A stretch of DNA of 36,897 bases from Micromonospora solifontis (GCF_003725545.1 NZ_RJLN01000053.1:1-36897), one strand, 5' to 3'. Positions 14,873 to 23,638 are shown, counted from the stretch's first letter. Numbers and translations are program-made. The notes: generated by a model from the sequence alone, not told the origin.

Positions 14873-15751
14873 GTGCAGGACACCCCTCCCTCAGTGCCGG
14901 ACTTCACCCAGTGGCCCTCCTTCCCATTCGAGGGCGACCTTCGCGTCAAGCAGCTCGACGACCCGGTGCCGGTCGAACCTCCCCGCCGGGGGGAGGGAAA
15001 CCGGGAGTGCACCGCGTGCAACGCGCCCGATGAGGCGTACATCTGGGTGGGCGAGCGGTGGCGGGTGCGCGCCATGGACCGCCCCACCGGCCTGCCGATG
15101 GTGCTGATCCTCGAGTCCCGTTCGCACCTTGATCTCGGCGACCTGCCGAACCTGCTCGCCGCCGAGCTGGGCGTGATGACCGTCCGGCTGGAACGCGCCA
15201 TCCGGTCCCTGGACGGGGTCGCCCGGGTGCACGTGAACCGCTGGGGCGACGGCTCCGCGCACCTGCACATGTGGTTCCTGGCGCGGCCGTACGGGCGGCT
15301 CCAACTGCGGGGCACCTTCCTGTCCCTGTGGGACTCGATCCTGCCGCCCATCTCCGAGGCGCAGTGGCGGGAGAATCTGGCCCTGGTCGCCGCCTGGCTG
15401 GCCGAGTTCGGCGGTCGGCCACTGGCCGAGCCGCCGCGGATCCAGTGGCAGGCCCCGTCGAGCCTGGCCGAGTCTCGGGCCGAGAGCACGGAGTCGGTCG
15501 CCGAGGACGAGGCCGCCTCGGTGATCGAGGCGGCCGAGGAGATCCCGGAGCCGACGGAAGCCCCGGGGCCGACGGCCGCCCCGGTCCCGGAAGGGACCCA
15601 CCCGCCGACGGACGGTCCGAAGCCGGAAGCGACGCCGAAGTCGACGGACGCCCCGCAGTCGGAGGCGGCGCCGGAGTCGACGGACGTCCCGGAATCGGAG
15701 GAGAGTCTGGGAACGGGCGAGCCGAAGTCCGAACAGCCCCAGGCCGGCTAG
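14873..15751 (+). CDS. HIT-like domain protein with acidic Pro/Thr tail, function unknown
   Basis: 292 residues from the GTG start. Residues 40-190 resemble an HIT (histidine-triad) nucleotide-hydrolase fold. A CTAC pair near residue 45 could bind metal, PMVLILESRSHLDLGDLPN near 80 resembles the HIT core, and GDGSAHLHMWFLARP near 128-142 matches the triad region. The triad normally reads HxHxH; here it is HLHMW, so the last histidine is replaced by Trp. From about residue 200 the protein is an acidic, Pro/Thr/Ser/Glu-rich tail with repeated STDAP/STDVP-like units, probably disordered. Its 3' end overlaps the 3' end of the convergent ligase gene by four bases. The exact role is unknown. Confidence 0.75.
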   Translation: MQDTPPSVPDFTQWPSFPFEGDLRVKQLDDPVPVEPPRRGEGNRECTACNAPDEAYIWVGERWRVRAMDRPTGLPMVLILESRSHLDLGDLPNLLAAELGVMTVRLERAIRSLDGVARVHVNRWGDGSAHLHMWFLARPYGRLQLRGTFLSLWDSILPPISEAQWRENLALVAAWLAEFGGRPLAEPPRIQWQAPSSLAESRAESTESVAEDEAASVIEAAEEIPEPTEAPGPTAAPVPEGTHPPTDGPKPEATPKSTDAPQSEAAPESTDVPESEESLGTGEPKSEQPQAG

Positions 15752-16746
15752 GGGCGCCGGGCGGCGGCTCGGGTCACCAGCGAGCCGAGCACCCGGCCGA
15801 AGTCCAGCCCGGCCGCCTGAACGGCCAGCGGCAGCAGCGACGTCTCGGTCATCCCCGGGGAGACGTTGACCTCCAGGACGTGCGGCTGCCCGTCGGCGTC
15901 GACGATCAGGTCCACCCGGGACAGGTCGCGCAGGCCCAGCGCGGCGTGCGCCGCGAGCGCCACTTCCGCAACCCGCTCGGTCGTCCCCGCGTCGAGCCGG
16001 GCCGGCGCGTGCCAGGTGGTGCGGCCGGCGGTGTAGCGGGCGGCGTAGTCGTAGACCCCGTTGCGGGGCACGATCTCGACCGGGGGCAGGGCCTGCGGGC
16101 CCTCGCCGAGGTCGACCACCGAGACCGCCACGTCCATGCCGGGCACGTACCGCTCGACCAACGCCGTCTGGTCGTACGCGAAACAGCCGACCATGGCGGC
16201 CGGCAGCGACCCGGCCTCCCGGACCACGGCGGCGCCCAGCCCGGAGCCACCCTGCGCCGGCTTCACCATGAGCGGCAGGCCGAGCCGGTCGGCGATCCGG
16301 TCCAGTACGGCCACGGCGCCCAGCTCGGAGAAGCGGTCGTGCGGCAGGGCCACCCAGTCCGGGGTGGGGATGCCGGCCTCCCGCAGCACCGCCTTCGCCG
16401 AGGGCTTGTCCCAGGCCAGTCGGGAGGCGCGCGCGTCGCAGCCGACGTACGGCACGTCGCAGAGGTCGAGCACTCCGCGCAGTGAGCCGTCCTCGCCGGT
16501 GGCGCCGTGCAGGGCGATCACCACGGCGTCCGGCGGGTCGGCGGTGAGCGCCGGCAGCAGGGCCACATCCGCGTCCCGCAGCTCGGCGTCCATGCCGACC
16601 GCCCGCAGCGCGTCGAGCACCCGGCGGCCGGATCGCAGCGAGACGTCACGCTCGTAGGAGAGCCCGCCGGCGAGCACCAGGACGTGCAGCTCGTCGGAGG
16701 CGGCGGTGTCGGTCACGGAAGCGCGGGCGGCAGGGCTGACGGCCAT
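15748..16746 (-). CDS. D-alanine--D-alanine ligase-family ATP-grasp protein
   Basis: 332 residues with the ATP-grasp fold. Seen are LVLAGGLSYERDVSLRSG near residue 23 (the family's N-terminal GG..SEHEVS-like motif, with YERDVS), VVIALHGATGEDGSLRGVLD, LPLMVKPAQGGSGLGAAVV (ATP-binding Lys and glycine loop) and the C-terminal VLEVNVSPGMTETSLLP (metal-binding Glu/Asn and the SPGMT signature). These indicate ligation of two D-alanines for peptidoglycan precursors, but the sequence departs from housekeeping Ddl and I cannot show the substrate. The aminotransferase ends seven bases before its ATG, so the two are co-transcribed. A GTG at 16716 is an alternative start. Confidence 0.85.
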   Translation of the reverse strand: MAVSPAARASVTDTAASDELHVLVLAGGLSYERDVSLRSGRRVLDALRAVGMDAELRDADVALLPALTADPPDAVVIALHGATGEDGSLRGVLDLCDVPYVGCDARASRLAWDKPSAKAVLREAGIPTPDWVALPHDRFSELGAVAVLDRIADRLGLPLMVKPAQGGSGLGAAVVREAGSLPAAMVGCFAYDQTALVERYVPGMDVAVSVVDLGEGPQALPPVEIVPRNGVYDYAARYTAGRTTWHAPARLDAGTTERVAEVALAAHAALGLRDLSRVDLIVDADGQPHVLEVNVSPGMTETSLLPLAVQAAGLDFGRVLGSLVTRAAARRP

Positions 16747-16753
16747 GCGGGAA

Positions 16754-18067
16754 TCATGCCAAGTCGGGACCGGGCGCGTCCGAGCCGCCCTGCCGACGCC
16801 GCGGCCCGGAGCCGCCGACCGCGCCGAAGACCTTGCGCATGGCGATCTCCTGCTCCATCACGCCGGAGAGCCGGCGGACGCCCTCCCGGATCCGCTCCGG
16901 CGAGGGGAAGGAGAAGTTGAGCCGCATGTTGCCGCTGCCCGTGCCGTCGGCGTAAAAGCCGGTGCCCGGCACGTACGCGACCCGGGCGGCGATGGCGCGG
17001 GGCATCATCGCCTTGGAGTCCAGGCCGTCGGGCAGGGTCGCCCAGACGAAGAGGCCGCCGGCCGGCGTGGTCCAGGTGGTGCCCGCGGGCATCAGGTCCG
17101 CCAGCGCGGTGAGCATCGCGTCCCGGCGTTCCCGGTAGACCTCGCGGTAGACCTTGAGCTGCTGCCGCCAGGGCATCGTGCCGAGGTAGGTCGAGACGGC
17201 GGCCTGCGCGTAGCCGCTGGGGCAGAGGATCTGTGCCTCGCTGGCGATGACCAGCTTGTCGCGGACCGCGTGCGGGGCGAGGATCCAGCCCACCCGCAGG
17301 CCCGGGGCGAACGTCTTGGAGAAGGTGCTCAGGTAGAAGACCCCGTCGCGCCGCCGGGCCCGCAGCGGCGCCGGCGCGTCGCCCTCGAAGCCGAGCTGAC
17401 CGTACGGGTCGTCCTCGACCACCAGCAGGCCGGCGCGTTCGCAGATGTCGAGCACCCGCTCCCGCCGCTCCTCGCTGAGCGTCACGCCGGTCGGGTTCTG
17501 GTAGGTGGGGATGGTGTAGAGGAACTTCACCCGCCGTCCGGCGCGGGACAGGTCGGCGATGGCCGCCTCCAGTGCCTCCGGGATGAGCCCCTCGGCGTCC
17601 ATCGGCACGTGGGCCACCTGGGCCTGGGCGGCCTGGAACACCCCGAGTGCGCCGACGTACGTCGGCCCCTCGGCGAGCACCACGTCGCCCGGGTCCAGGA
17701 ACAGCCGGGCCACCAGGTCGAGCGCCTGCTGCCCGCCGACGGTGACCACCACGTCCTCCGGGGAGGCGCCGCAGGAGGCGTCGATCCCGGAGAGGGCCAT
17801 CACCTCGCAGATCCGCTCGCGCAGCTCCAGCGTGCCCTGGCCGATGCCGTACTGGAGGGTGGTCGCGCCGTGCTCGGCGCCGAGCCGGCCGAGCATCTCG
17901 CCGACCGCGTCCAGCGGCAGCGCCGCGATGTACGGCGCCCCACCGGCGAGCGAGACCACCTCCGGCCGGCTGGCCACCGCGAAGAGCGCCCGGATCTCGG
18001 AGGCGGTCATCCCCCGGACCCGGCGGGCGTACCGGTCGGTGTAGTCGTCGAGCGTCGTGCCGGTCAT
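16754..18067 (-). CDS. PLP-dependent aminotransferase, class I/II (MocR/2-aminoadipate-like)
   Basis: 437 residues from an ATG with the ribosome site GAGGTG; the open frame extends far upstream without sense. Fold-type I landmarks are VSLAGGAPYI near residue 38, TVGGQQALDLVARLF near 110, the YTIPTYQNPTGVTL segment near 185 (PLP-contacting Asn), LLVVEDDPYGQLGF (Asp pairing with the pyridine ring) and the Schiff-base lysine in YLSTFSKTFAPGLRVGW near 245. It lacks an N-terminal GntR DNA-binding domain, so it is an enzyme rather than a MocR regulator. Substrate is not evident; alpha-amino acids such as 2-aminoadipate or aromatic or branched amino acids are possible. The C-terminus carries a short Gly/Arg/Asp-rich tail. 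Confidence 0.9.
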   Translation of the reverse strand: MTGTTLDDYTDRYARRVRGMTASEIRALFAVASRPEVVSLAGGAPYIAALPLDAVGEMLGRLGAEHGATTLQYGIGQGTLELRERICEVMALSGIDASCGASPEDVVVTVGGQQALDLVARLFLDPGDVVLAEGPTYVGALGVFQAAQAQVAHVPMDAEGLIPEALEAAIADLSRAGRRVKFLYTIPTYQNPTGVTLSEERRERVLDICERAGLLVVEDDPYGQLGFEGDAPAPLRARRRDGVFYLSTFSKTFAPGLRVGWILAPHAVRDKLVIASEAQILCPSGYAQAAVSTYLGTMPWRQQLKVYREVYRERRDAMLTALADLMPAGTTWTTPAGGLFVWATLPDGLDSKAMMPRAIAARVAYVPGTGFYADGTGSGNMRLNFSFPSPERIREGVRRLSGVMEQEIAMRKVFGAVGGSGPRRRQGGSDAPGPDLA

Positions 18068-18356
18068 GACATCACCTCGATCGGGTGTCGGCGGGGCTGC
18101 CGCCCGGTGTGGTACCCGCGATGCCGACATCCATGGCGGCGCGCGACGGCCGGTTGGTCGATCGTAGTCCCCATCGGCCAGGGGCGGACCCCGCCGTGTG
18201 GTTACGTCCACATCCCGGACCGGGCCGTCCCCGGCTCGGGTGGGCGTTTGTGCGTCCTCTCCCGTACCGTCGGGCGGGGGCGTACGATCGCTCGTCGGGG
18301 GCAGAAAGAGGCACGAATGTGGCTTCCGCCCCGAGCCTACTGGTGGGGATGCGCCG

Positions 18357-19025
18357 ATGTCGCGACGTCTGGTCAGTCTGACCCTCGACACCCTCGAGGA
18401 CCTGCCCCGACCCTGCCGTGAGTGCGTCTACTGGGAGCTGGACCCGGTTTCCGCCGACCGGGCCTGCGCCGCGGGCGACCCCGGGCTGGAGAAGGAGGCA
18501 TGGGTCTCCCAGACCCTGCTGGAATGGGGTTCCTGCGGCAAGCTCGTGTACGTCGACGGGATGCCGGCCGGTTTCGTGATGTACGCCCCGCCCGCGTACG
18601 TCCCGCGCTCGATGGCCTTTCCCACCTCGCCGGTCTCCGCGGACGCCGCGCTGCTGATGAACGCGACCGTGGTGCCCGCCTTCGCCGGTGGCGGCCTGGG
18701 CCGGATGCTGGTGCAGGGTGTGGCCCGGGATCTCACCAAGCGCGGCATCAAGGCGATCGAGGCGTTCGGCGACGCCAAGTTCGGGGACGGGGCGGAGGAC
18801 GACCCGACCCGGGCCTGCGTCGCGCCGGCGGACTTCTTCCTCTCGGTGGGCTTCAAGACCGTCCGCCCGCATCCCCGCTACCCTCGCCTGCGGCTGGAGC
18901 TGCGCACAGCGCTGAGTTGGAAGTCCGACGTCGAGTACGCGTTGGAGAAGCTGCTCGGCTCGATGAGCCCGGAGACGCTGCTCCGCCCGGTCCGCCCGGC
19001 CCCGGCCACCCGCTCCACGAGCTGA
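18357..19025 (+). CDS. GNAT-family N-acetyltransferase-like protein
   Basis: 222 residues from the ATG at 18357, preceded by a GGTGGGGA-like ribosome site. The acetyl-CoA-binding signature is AFAGGGLGRMLVQGVARDL near residue 113, and the fold continues with KAIEAFGDAKFG and ADFFLSVGFKTVRPHPRYPR. PCRECVYWE near residue 20 adds a CxxC pair. It is divergent from the aminotransferase across a 289-base gap that has TACGAT -10-like elements in both directions. The acceptor is unknown. The neighbourhood is the conserved parB-cwlM interval of actinobacteria, but I do not know a function for this member. Confidence 0.82.
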   Translation: MSRRLVSLTLDTLEDLPRPCRECVYWELDPVSADRACAAGDPGLEKEAWVSQTLLEWGSCGKLVYVDGMPAGFVMYAPPAYVPRSMAFPTSPVSADAALLMNATVVPAFAGGGLGRMLVQGVARDLTKRGIKAIEAFGDAKFGDGAEDDPTRACVAPADFFLSVGFKTVRPHPRYPRLRLELRTALSWKSDVEYALEKLLGSMSPETLLRPVRPAPATRSTS

Positions 19026-19033
19026 CCGGCGGC

Positions 19034-20194
19034 TCAGTCCACCACCGTGCCGGCGGCGACGATCGCCCGCAGCTCGCTCACGTCGATCGAGCCGGTCGGG
19101 ACGTCCCGCTCGATGGGGAAGTACATCCGCTGCACGGCGGCGACGATCGCCTCGACGACCCGGTCCCGGAACCGCGGGTCGACGAGCCGGCCCCGGTCCG
19201 CCGGTGAGGTCAGGTAGCCCACCTCGACCCGGACCGCCGGCATCTTCGTCAGCCGCAGCAGCTCCCACGCCTTGGCGTGGGTACGGCAGTCGCGCAGCCC
19301 GGTCCGCGCCACGATCTCCCGCTGCACCAGCCCGGCCAGCCGCTCCCCGGTGGCCGAGGTGACGCCGTTGTCGGTGCCGTAGTGGTAGGTGGCCACCCCG
19401 TCGGCGGCCGGGTTGGCGTGCCCGTCGGTGTGCAGCGAGATGAAGACGTCCGCACCGAGGGAGTTGGCCAGTTGGGCCCGGTCGCCGTCCGGCAGGCAGG
19501 CGCCCGGCGTCGGACCGCGGGTGAGGTGCACCCGTACCCCGGCCGCGGCGAGCCGCCCCTCCAGCCGGCTGGCCAGGTCGTACACGATGTCGGCCTCGGT
19601 CCACCGCAGCGGTCCGTCGGGCACCACCTCGCCCGGGTCGGTGCCGCCGTGTCCCGGGTCGATCACCACGGTCCGGCCGACCAGCGTGGGACCGGCCTGG
19701 CGGATCGCGTCGGACTCGCGCAGCCACTGCGGGCGGCCGCCGACCACCTTCCGGCCGAGGCGGCGCAGGGTGTTCATGGTGTGCGGGCCGCATGTCCCGT
19801 CCGGCTTGAGCCCCATCTCCCGCTGGAACTGGGCCACGGCGCGGGAGGTGCGGATCCCGTAGATGGCGTCGGCCCGACCGGCGTCGTACCCCATCTCGAG
19901 GAGGCGTTCCTGGAGCGTGCGGACGTCCTCGCCGATCAGCGGCTCGGGCACCGCGTGGTAGAGGGTACGGGCGCCGAGGCGCCACCGGGCCGCGTCCAGC
20001 GCCCGCCAGGTCTCCGCCCCGACCCGCCCGTCCACGCTCAGGCCACGGGACTGCTGGAACGCCCGAACGGCCCGCTCGGTCGGGGCGTCGAACTCGTCGC
20101 CCCCGTCGCCGGCGGGAAGCAGGTCCAGGCCGGTGAGGACGGTACGGATCTCGGCCACCGCGGGTCCCCGGTCACCGGGTCGGATCGGACGCAC
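19034..20194 (-). CDS. cwlM: CwlM-like N-acetylmuramoyl-L-alanine amidase homologue (Amidase_3)
   Basis: 386 residues. Two peptidoglycan-binding-type repeats come first (RPGDRGPAVAEIRTVL..FQQSRGLSVDGRVGAETW, then IGEDVRTLQERL..FQREMGLKPDGTCGPHT). The Amidase_3 domain follows from about residue 175: VVIDPGHGGTDPGE, RWTEADIVYDLASRL, FISLHTDGHANP and VRVEVGYLTSPAD, so the family's zinc-binding His/Glu/His and the late Glu are all present. There is no signal peptide. In Mycobacterium the syntenic CwlM is cytoplasmic and, when phosphorylated, activates MurA; this protein may act likewise. A threonine near residue 367 (DVPTGSID) lies in the C-terminal area where mycobacterial CwlM is phosphorylated; that equivalence is my inference. 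Confidence 0.9.
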   Translation of the reverse strand: MRPIRPGDRGPAVAEIRTVLTGLDLLPAGDGGDEFDAPTERAVRAFQQSRGLSVDGRVGAETWRALDAARWRLGARTLYHAVPEPLIGEDVRTLQERLLEMGYDAGRADAIYGIRTSRAVAQFQREMGLKPDGTCGPHTMNTLRRLGRKVVGGRPQWLRESDAIRQAGPTLVGRTVVIDPGHGGTDPGEVVPDGPLRWTEADIVYDLASRLEGRLAAAGVRVHLTRGPTPGACLPDGDRAQLANSLGADVFISLHTDGHANPAADGVATYHYGTDNGVTSATGERLAGLVQREIVARTGLRDCRTHAKAWELLRLTKMPAVRVEVGYLTSPADRGRLVDPRFRDRVVEAIVAAVQRMYFPIERDVPTGSIDVSELRAIVAAGTVVD

Positions 20195-20303
20195 GACGAC
20201 CCCCTCTGCACGGATGCTGGCTGGCCGGAGACTCCGACGGACGCTTACGGAGCGTACCGTGATCGGTTACCAGAAGGCTTCATGTTCGGCCAGGTCAGGG
20301 AAG

Positions 20304-20344
20304 CCGGAACCCCCGCCACCCGAGGTGGGCGACGGGGGTTCCGG
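20304..20344 (-). terminator. Hairpin after trxA
   Basis: An 11-bp outer stem (20304-20314 with 20334-20344) plus an inner partly paired arm (GCCACCC/GTGGGC) form a strong hairpin about 18 bases after the trxA stop. The T run is poor. It separates trxBA from cwlM. Confidence 0.65.
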
Positions 20345-20361
20345 AGGTGTCGGGCGTCGGC

Positions 20362-20685
20362 TCAGAGCGCCGACTGGATGAGCCGGACCAGCTCACCCTT
20401 CGGCTTCGCGCCGGCGATGGACTGCACCGGCTCACCGTTCTTGAAGATGGTGAGGGTCGGCACGGACATCACCCGGTAGGTGCGCGCGGTCTCAGGGTTC
20501 TCGTCGATGTTGAGCTTGACGATGCTGACCTGGTCGCCCATCTCGCCGGCGATCTCCTCCAGCAGCGGCGAGACCTTGCGGCACGGCCCGCACCACTCCG
20601 CCCAGAAGTCGACCAGAACCGGCTTGTCCGACTTCAGCACATCACTCGCGAAGCTCGCGTCGGTGACCGCCTTGGTTGCTCCCAC
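20362..20685 (-). CDS. trxA: Thioredoxin
   Basis: Small dithiol oxidoreductase that reduces protein disulfides and is recycled by TrxB. The GTG start (GGAGGAGGGG just upstream) gives 107 residues with the canonical active site DFWAEWCGPCRKVSP (CGPC near residue 33) and the cis-proline SVPTLTIFKNG near residue 75. The frame is open 52 codons further upstream into trxB, which I reject. It lies 37 bases downstream of trxB in the same operon. Confidence 0.96.
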   Translation of the reverse strand: MGATKAVTDASFASDVLKSDKPVLVDFWAEWCGPCRKVSPLLEEIAGEMGDQVSIVKLNIDENPETARTYRVMSVPTLTIFKNGEPVQSIAGAKPKGELVRLIQSAL

Positions 20686-20722
20686 TATGAACCCCTCCTC
20701 CGGGAACTTCTCTGAAAATATT

Positions 20723-21676
20723 TCAGCTTTGCAGGGTGGCGATGAAGCGCTCGGCGTCCAGCGCGGCGGCACAGCCCGTACCGGCGGCGGTGATCGCCTG
20801 CCGGTAGGTGTGGTCGACCACGTCACCGGCCGCGAAGACACCCGGGATGCTGGTCCGGGTGCTCGGCGCCTGCACCTTCACGTACCCCTCGTCGTCGAGT
20901 TCCACCTGGTCGCGGAAGAGCTCACTGCGCGGGTCGTGACCGATCGCCACGAAGACGCCGGTCACGTCGAGCACCTTGCTCTCGCCCGTGTGCACGTTGC
21001 GGACCCGGACCCCGCTGACCTTGCCGTCCTCGCCGAGGATCTCCTCGATGACGGTGTTCCACTCGACCTTGATCTTGTCGTTGCCCAGCGCCCGCTCGGC
21101 CATGATCTTGCTGGCCCGGAACGCGTCCCGGCGGTGGATGATCGTGACCGACTCGGCGAACCGGGTGAGGAAGCTGGCCTCCTCCATCGCCGAGTCGCCG
21201 CCGCCGACCACCACGATGTGCTGGTTGCGGAAGAAGAAGCCGTCGCAGGTGGCGCAGGACGACACGCCGTGGCCCAGGTACTCCTGCTCGCCCGGCACGC
21301 CCAGCGGACGCCAGGCCGACCCGGTGGAGAGGATGACCGCCTTCGCCCGGTACGCGGTCCCGCCGACCCAGACGGTGCTGACCGCGTCGGAGCCGACCTC
21401 GCCGGTGTCCCGCAGCTCGACCCGGGTCACGTCGTCGGTAAGGAACTCGGCACCGAACCGCTCGGCCTGCTTGCGCATGTTGTCCATCAGCTCGGGGCCG
21501 AGAATGCCGTCCGCGAAACCGGGAAAGTTCTCCACCTCGGTGGTGGTCATCAGCGCGCCACCGGACTGCACGCCCTCGATCACGAGCGGCTTGAGGTTGG
21601 CGCGCGCGGCGTAGACCGCCGCCGTGTAACCGGCCGGCCCGGAGCCGATGATGATCAGGTTGCGGACCTCGTCCAC
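20723..21676 (-). CDS. trxB: Thioredoxin reductase (NADPH)
   Basis: FAD enzyme that transfers electrons from NADPH to thioredoxin. From the GTG at 21676, with GGGAG six bases upstream, it has 317 residues: FAD site IIIGSGPAGYTAAVYAAR near residue 8, redox pair CATCDG near residue 137, NADPH site VVVGGGDSAMEEA near 155 and the second FAD motif GVFAAGDVVDHTYRQAITAAG near 280. An ATG six bases upstream of the GTG is an alternative start. It forms a pair with trxA and lies 195 bases from the anti-sigma gene, with a possible ECF-type promoter in that gap. Confidence 0.95.
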   Translation of the reverse strand: MDEVRNLIIIGSGPAGYTAAVYAARANLKPLVIEGVQSGGALMTTTEVENFPGFADGILGPELMDNMRKQAERFGAEFLTDDVTRVELRDTGEVGSDAVSTVWVGGTAYRAKAVILSTGSAWRPLGVPGEQEYLGHGVSSCATCDGFFFRNQHIVVVGGGDSAMEEASFLTRFAESVTIIHRRDAFRASKIMAERALGNDKIKVEWNTVIEEILGEDGKVSGVRVRNVHTGESKVLDVTGVFVAIGHDPRSELFRDQVELDDEGYVKVQAPSTRTSIPGVFAAGDVVDHTYRQAITAAGTGCAAALDAERFIATLQS

Positions 21677-21785
21677 TGCCATCTCCCGATGTGTGTGTTC
21701 GTCATCTGCTCCGGCTGATCTGCCGCCGGGACGATGTCGATCCCGAGTGCCGACGGACCTGGCGGCGCCGGCGCCTGACTTGCAG

Positions 21786-21812
21786 AACGTCATCGTACGA
21801 AGTGGGGATTCC
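21786..21812 (-). promoter_or_regulatory. Possible ECF-sigma promoter of trxBA
   Basis: On the minus strand GGAAT (21808-21812) is followed 18 bases later by CGTT (21786-21789), a near-match to the GGAAC...CGTC pattern used by mycobacterial SigM and other ECF factors. A transcript would start near 21779, about 100 bases before trxB. Weak sequence evidence, made more interesting by the sigM-like gene next door. Confidence 0.3.
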
Positions 21813-21871
21813 CGAGCCGGTCACCCGGTGGGTCACGTCACGTAGAACGGCAGCCGCCGATGACCGCGCCC

Positions 21872-22867
21872 TCACCCTACCCGCGTACGGAACCGGGTGT
21901 CCGCGCCGGAGCCCGGTACGCCGCACTCCGGCCCGCTGGCCCACGCCCAGCGGGCGCCCGCCGCGTCGACGAACGTCACCACCAGAGCGGGGAGCCCCTG
22001 GAACGACGCGTAGTCGACCAGGCCGACGGTGATCGGCGTGGCCCCGTGCTCGACGCCGATCGCGGTGAGGCACGCGTCCAGGGCCGCCGGCCGGGCCAGC
22101 TGTGCCAGCGCGGGTGGGGCGGCCGCCCGTCCCCCCTTCGGGGCCATGTCGGGCCCGCCGAGAAAGCCCTTCTCCTGCGACGGGCTGGCGAACGTGGTGC
22201 TGAGGCCACCGGCCAACCGTTCCGGGGTGTAGTCCGTGCCGCTGCTCGTCGTGGCCGCCGTGGCCCGGTCGAAGGCCCGGGCGCCACCCTCGGCCGCCGC
22301 CGGAGCGTCCGCCTTGTCGGCGGACGACAGGCCCGCACTGCCGGTGTCACCCGCGCCGACCAGGTTGCCCAGCCCCAACCCGACGGCCGCGATCGAGGCG
22401 GCCGCCACGGCGACCGGTCCGGCGACCCGGGCCCAGCGGCGGGCGCGCCGGCCCGGCCCGGTCCGGGGATCCGGGCCGTCCGCCGGCCGGGTCGTCCCCC
22501 GGGTCCGCCGGCTCCCGCCGGTCGCCTGCGCCGGCACGGTGCCGCGTCGCCCGTCAGCCGGATCGCCGTCAACTCCGGGCCCGAGCGGTGCGTCGCCGGC
22601 CGGGGCCGGTCCGGCTCCCGCCAGCGCCGCGGTGATCCGGTCGGCCACGGCCAGGGGCAGCTCCGGCGCCGGGCCGGCCGCCCACTCGGCCAGGTCCGCG
22701 TGCACCAGGTCCAGCGCCCGCACCAGGTCGTCGTACGCGGCGCGCCAGGCCGGGTCCGCCGCGACCAGTCCGGAGACGGTCTGCTGCTCCGGGGTGCCGT
22801 CCAGCGCCCCGCCGATGTAGTCGGCGAGCAGGTCGTGGTCGACCCCGCTGAACTCCCGGGCAGTCAC
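21872..22867 (-). CDS. Putative membrane-bound anti-sigma factor of SigM
   Basis: 331 residues from a GTG preceded by AGGAGG. The GTG overlaps the sigM stop by four bases (GTGA). The N-terminal 65 residues (VDHDLLADYIGGALDGTPEQQTV) look like the short helical sigma-binding domain of anti-sigma factors, without an obvious zinc His/Cys motif. A disordered Pro/Gly linker, one membrane segment at about 148-170 and an extracellular domain of about 160 residues (GLVDYASFQGLPALVVTFVD) follow. It occupies the position of mycobacterial Rv3912, an anti-SigM factor. Its action on the adjacent sigma factor is inferred from overlap and topology. Confidence 0.8.
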   Translation of the reverse strand: MTAREFSGVDHDLLADYIGGALDGTPEQQTVSGLVAADPAWRAAYDDLVRALDLVHADLAEWAAGPAPELPLAVADRITAALAGAGPAPAGDAPLGPGVDGDPADGRRGTVPAQATGGSRRTRGTTRPADGPDPRTGPGRRARRWARVAGPVAVAAASIAAVGLGLGNLVGAGDTGSAGLSSADKADAPAAAEGGARAFDRATAATTSSGTDYTPERLAGGLSTTFASPSQEKGFLGGPDMAPKGGRAAAPPALAQLARPAALDACLTAIGVEHGATPITVGLVDYASFQGLPALVVTFVDAAGARWAWASGPECGVPGSGADTRFRTRVG

Positions 22868-23601
22868 GTCTCCTCCTGACTGGCGTCCCGCCGGGACCGC
22901 CCCGACGTGGATCCGACGCCCTCGGGCGGGCGTCGGTTCCCCCCGGTGACCCGGCGCACGTCCGCCCCCTCGTCCGACCCGGTACGCAGGTGGCCGAGGA
23001 GCACGGCCAGCCGGGCCCGACCCCGGGCGCACCGGCTCTTCACCGTCCCCTCGGCGACGCCGAGTATCCGGGCCACCTCGGCCACCGGGTAGCCCTGCAC
23101 GTCCACCAGCACCAGCGCGGCCCGCTGCTCGGCGGGCAGTTCGGCGAGGGCCTGCCGGACCACCAGGGCGGTGTCGTGGTCGCGGGCCGGTGCGGCCGGC
23201 TCCACCCCGCCCGTGTGCCGGCCGGACTCCCCGTCGGTGTGCACGCCGTCGGGCAGTGGGACCGTGGCGTGGGTCTGCCGCCGCCGCATCCGGTCCAGGC
23301 AGGCGTTCACCACGATCCGGTGCAGCCAGGTGGTGACCGCCGAGTCGCCGCGGAACCGGGCCGCCCCGCAGTGCGCCGAGAGCAGCGCGTCCTGGAGCGC
23401 GTCCGCCGCCTCCTCGCGGTCGCCGACGGTACGCAGGGCCACCGCCCAGAGCCGGTCGCGGTGCCGGTGGAACAGCTCGGCGAAGGCGTCCCGGTCGCCG
23501 GCCACGTGCGCGCGCAGCAGGTCGAGGTCGGAGCTGCCGCCCGTCGCGGCGCCCCCGGTCACCGGCTCGGGCGTGGGCCCGCCGCGACCCGCCATCACCA
23601 C
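22864..23601 (-). CDS. sigM: ECF RNA polymerase sigma factor, SigM-like
   Basis: 245 residues. Region 2 (LDLLRAHVAGDRDAFAELF, DREEAADALQDALLSAH, AVTTWLHRIVVNACLDRMR) and region 4 (LPAEQRAALVLVDVQGYPVAEVARILGVAEGTVKSRCARGRARL) are both complete, as in ECF factors. The tail beyond about residue 205 is a short basic, disordered extension. By synteny with Rv3911 and the neighbouring trxBA it is a SigM homologue, a class linked to envelope and oxidative stress. The start is uncertain: GTG, GTG and ATG lie in a row and no clear ribosome site is visible. It starts 37 bases after the pseudokinase gene ends. Confidence 0.9.
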   Translation of the reverse strand: MVMAGRGGPTPEPVTGGAATGGSSDLDLLRAHVAGDRDAFAELFHRHRDRLWAVALRTVGDREEAADALQDALLSAHCGAARFRGDSAVTTWLHRIVVNACLDRMRRRQTHATVPLPDGVHTDGESGRHTGGVEPAAPARDHDTALVVRQALAELPAEQRAALVLVDVQGYPVAEVARILGVAEGTVKSRCARGRARLAVLLGHLRTGSDEGADVRRVTGGNRRPPEGVGSTSGRSRRDASQEET

Positions 23602-23638
23602 GTCCGAGCGTGGCGGTGCGGACGTCGCGGCGGCCGGC

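Noticed and set aside
15228..15241. Degenerate parS in the HIT-like gene (GTGCACGTGAACC)
   Set aside because: Several mismatches to the 14-mer and located in a coding segment; all other sites are perfect.
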